IMG/VR virus record: IMGVR_UViG_3300020473_002122
Location: 1-30,850 of that record
Origin: a virus
DNA length: 30,850 nucleotides
Reading direction: 5' to 3' (one strand)
Every line of letters starts with the position of its first letter. Positions within the stretch are counted from its first letter, which is position 1. Of this stretch, positions 30,604 to 30,850 are shown in pieces. The position numbers were made by a program, and so were the translations under genes. The notes under the pieces are model-generated. The model was given only the letters and a program-made list of their open reading frames with translations, was not told where the DNA came from and ran no database searches.

Positions 30604-30850
30604 ACAATTTTTTGATTTTTTAGATGCTCTAGATGCTGCCGACGTTAGATATGTTATTATTAGAGGCTTTGGGAGACTTCCAAAAACACCTGATACGGAT
30701 ATTGATCTTTTATATCATATCGATGATCACGATAAGTATATTTCACTTGCTAGAGAAAATCTTGAGGAATTTGTAAATGCAAATGGATCTGAATGGCAAA
30801 GCTTCGGATCAGGTGAGTGGTGTGAAATGCTATATTCACCTTGTAAGACT
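30584..30850 (+). CDS. Nucleotidyltransferase-fold protein, 3' end outside the window
   Basis: The start is ATG 30584 with AAGGA at 30574-30578, reading in frame to the right edge (89 codons seen). It begins MTKSHSKQFFDFLDALDAAD, then RYVIIRGFGRLPKTPDTDID with LLYH. The pattern RGF...P...DxDxDLL is that of pol-beta-type (MNT/minimal) nucleotidyltransferases, in which the Asp pair binds metal. Similar domains occur in surface-glycan loci and other contexts. It overlaps the preceding glycosyltransferase-like gene by 20 bases. With only a third or less of the protein visible, the substrate cannot be inferred. Confidence 0.65.
   Translation, partial: MTKSHSKQFFDFLDALDAADVRYVIIRGFGRLPKTPDTDIDLLYHIDDHDKYISLARENLEEFVNANGSEWQSFGSGEWCEMLYSPCKT

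Noticed and set aside
12410-30850. A bacterial capsule or O-antigen locus (no phage)
   Set aside because: No flippase, polymerase, chain-length regulator or initiating membrane transferase is seen. The array directly follows a phage fibre gene with the same base composition. Misassembly cannot be fully excluded without reads.
1-30850. tRNA genes, CRISPR arrays, insertion sequences and integrase attachment sites
   Set aside because: No cloverleaf in the gaps, no regularly spaced short repeats, and no transposase or integrase motifs. The only repeats are within the fibre gene.

Overview
The window reads as the middle of a tailed double-stranded DNA phage genome (Caudoviricetes), most likely a marine myovirus-like phage with a large genome. 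The grounds are a very long repetitive beta-rich tail-fibre-type protein (about 2,000 residues), a PIN-PhoH protein, a UvdE-type repair nuclease, two lysine-rich proteins of a kind seen in marine phages, near-complete coding density, AT-rich DNA with AGA/AGG arginine codons, and almost all genes on one strand. No integrase, rRNA, tRNA, CRISPR array or insertion sequence is visible. No gap between genes exceeds about 130 bases. The host cannot be named from the sequence; the exported barrel-like protein suggests a Gram-negative one.

Layout. (1) 1-1632: two adjacent basic, cysteine-containing proteins, the second with a cupin domain in front. (2) 1685-3374: a UV-damage endonuclease and an aminoglycoside-3-N-acetyltransferase-fold protein. 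(3) 3451-3978: a small exported protein with the pattern of an eight-stranded outer-membrane barrel, ended by a strong terminator. (4) 4032-4253, minus strand: the only reverse gene, a 73-residue Cys-rich protein with a sigma-region-4-like helix-turn-helix. It diverges from phoH2 across a short gap that holds a perfect dyad. (5) 5662-12321: two small paralogous beta proteins and a giant mosaic fibre built from repeated modules. (6) 12410 to the right edge: about 18 kb of sugar-activation and glycosyltransferase genes in one dense, overlapping array.

The sugar island is the striking part. It holds eight glycosyltransferase genes (nine domains), three nucleotidyltransferase domains, two APH-type kinases, three HAD phosphatase domains, a KbaZ/GatZ-like TIM barrel, a CDP-paratose-2-epimerase-like SDR, a minimal glycerophosphodiesterase, a PMI-type cupin, a carbamoyltransferase and, at the edge, a second type of nucleotidyltransferase fold. 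Together these could make one or more activated sugars (kinase, HAD and nucleotidyltransferase steps), modify them (epimerase, cupin, carbamoyl transfer) and assemble an oligosaccharide. Its position directly after the fibre gene makes virion or fibre glycosylation, or alteration of the host envelope, the leading guesses. Neither is shown by sequence.

Two near-identical sigma70-like promoters (TTGTACA, A/T tract, TATA-type -10) stand at the start of the sugar island and again before its long glycosyltransferase run. A different AT-rich box close to a strong Shine-Dalgarno recurs at three other operon heads and may be a late promoter.
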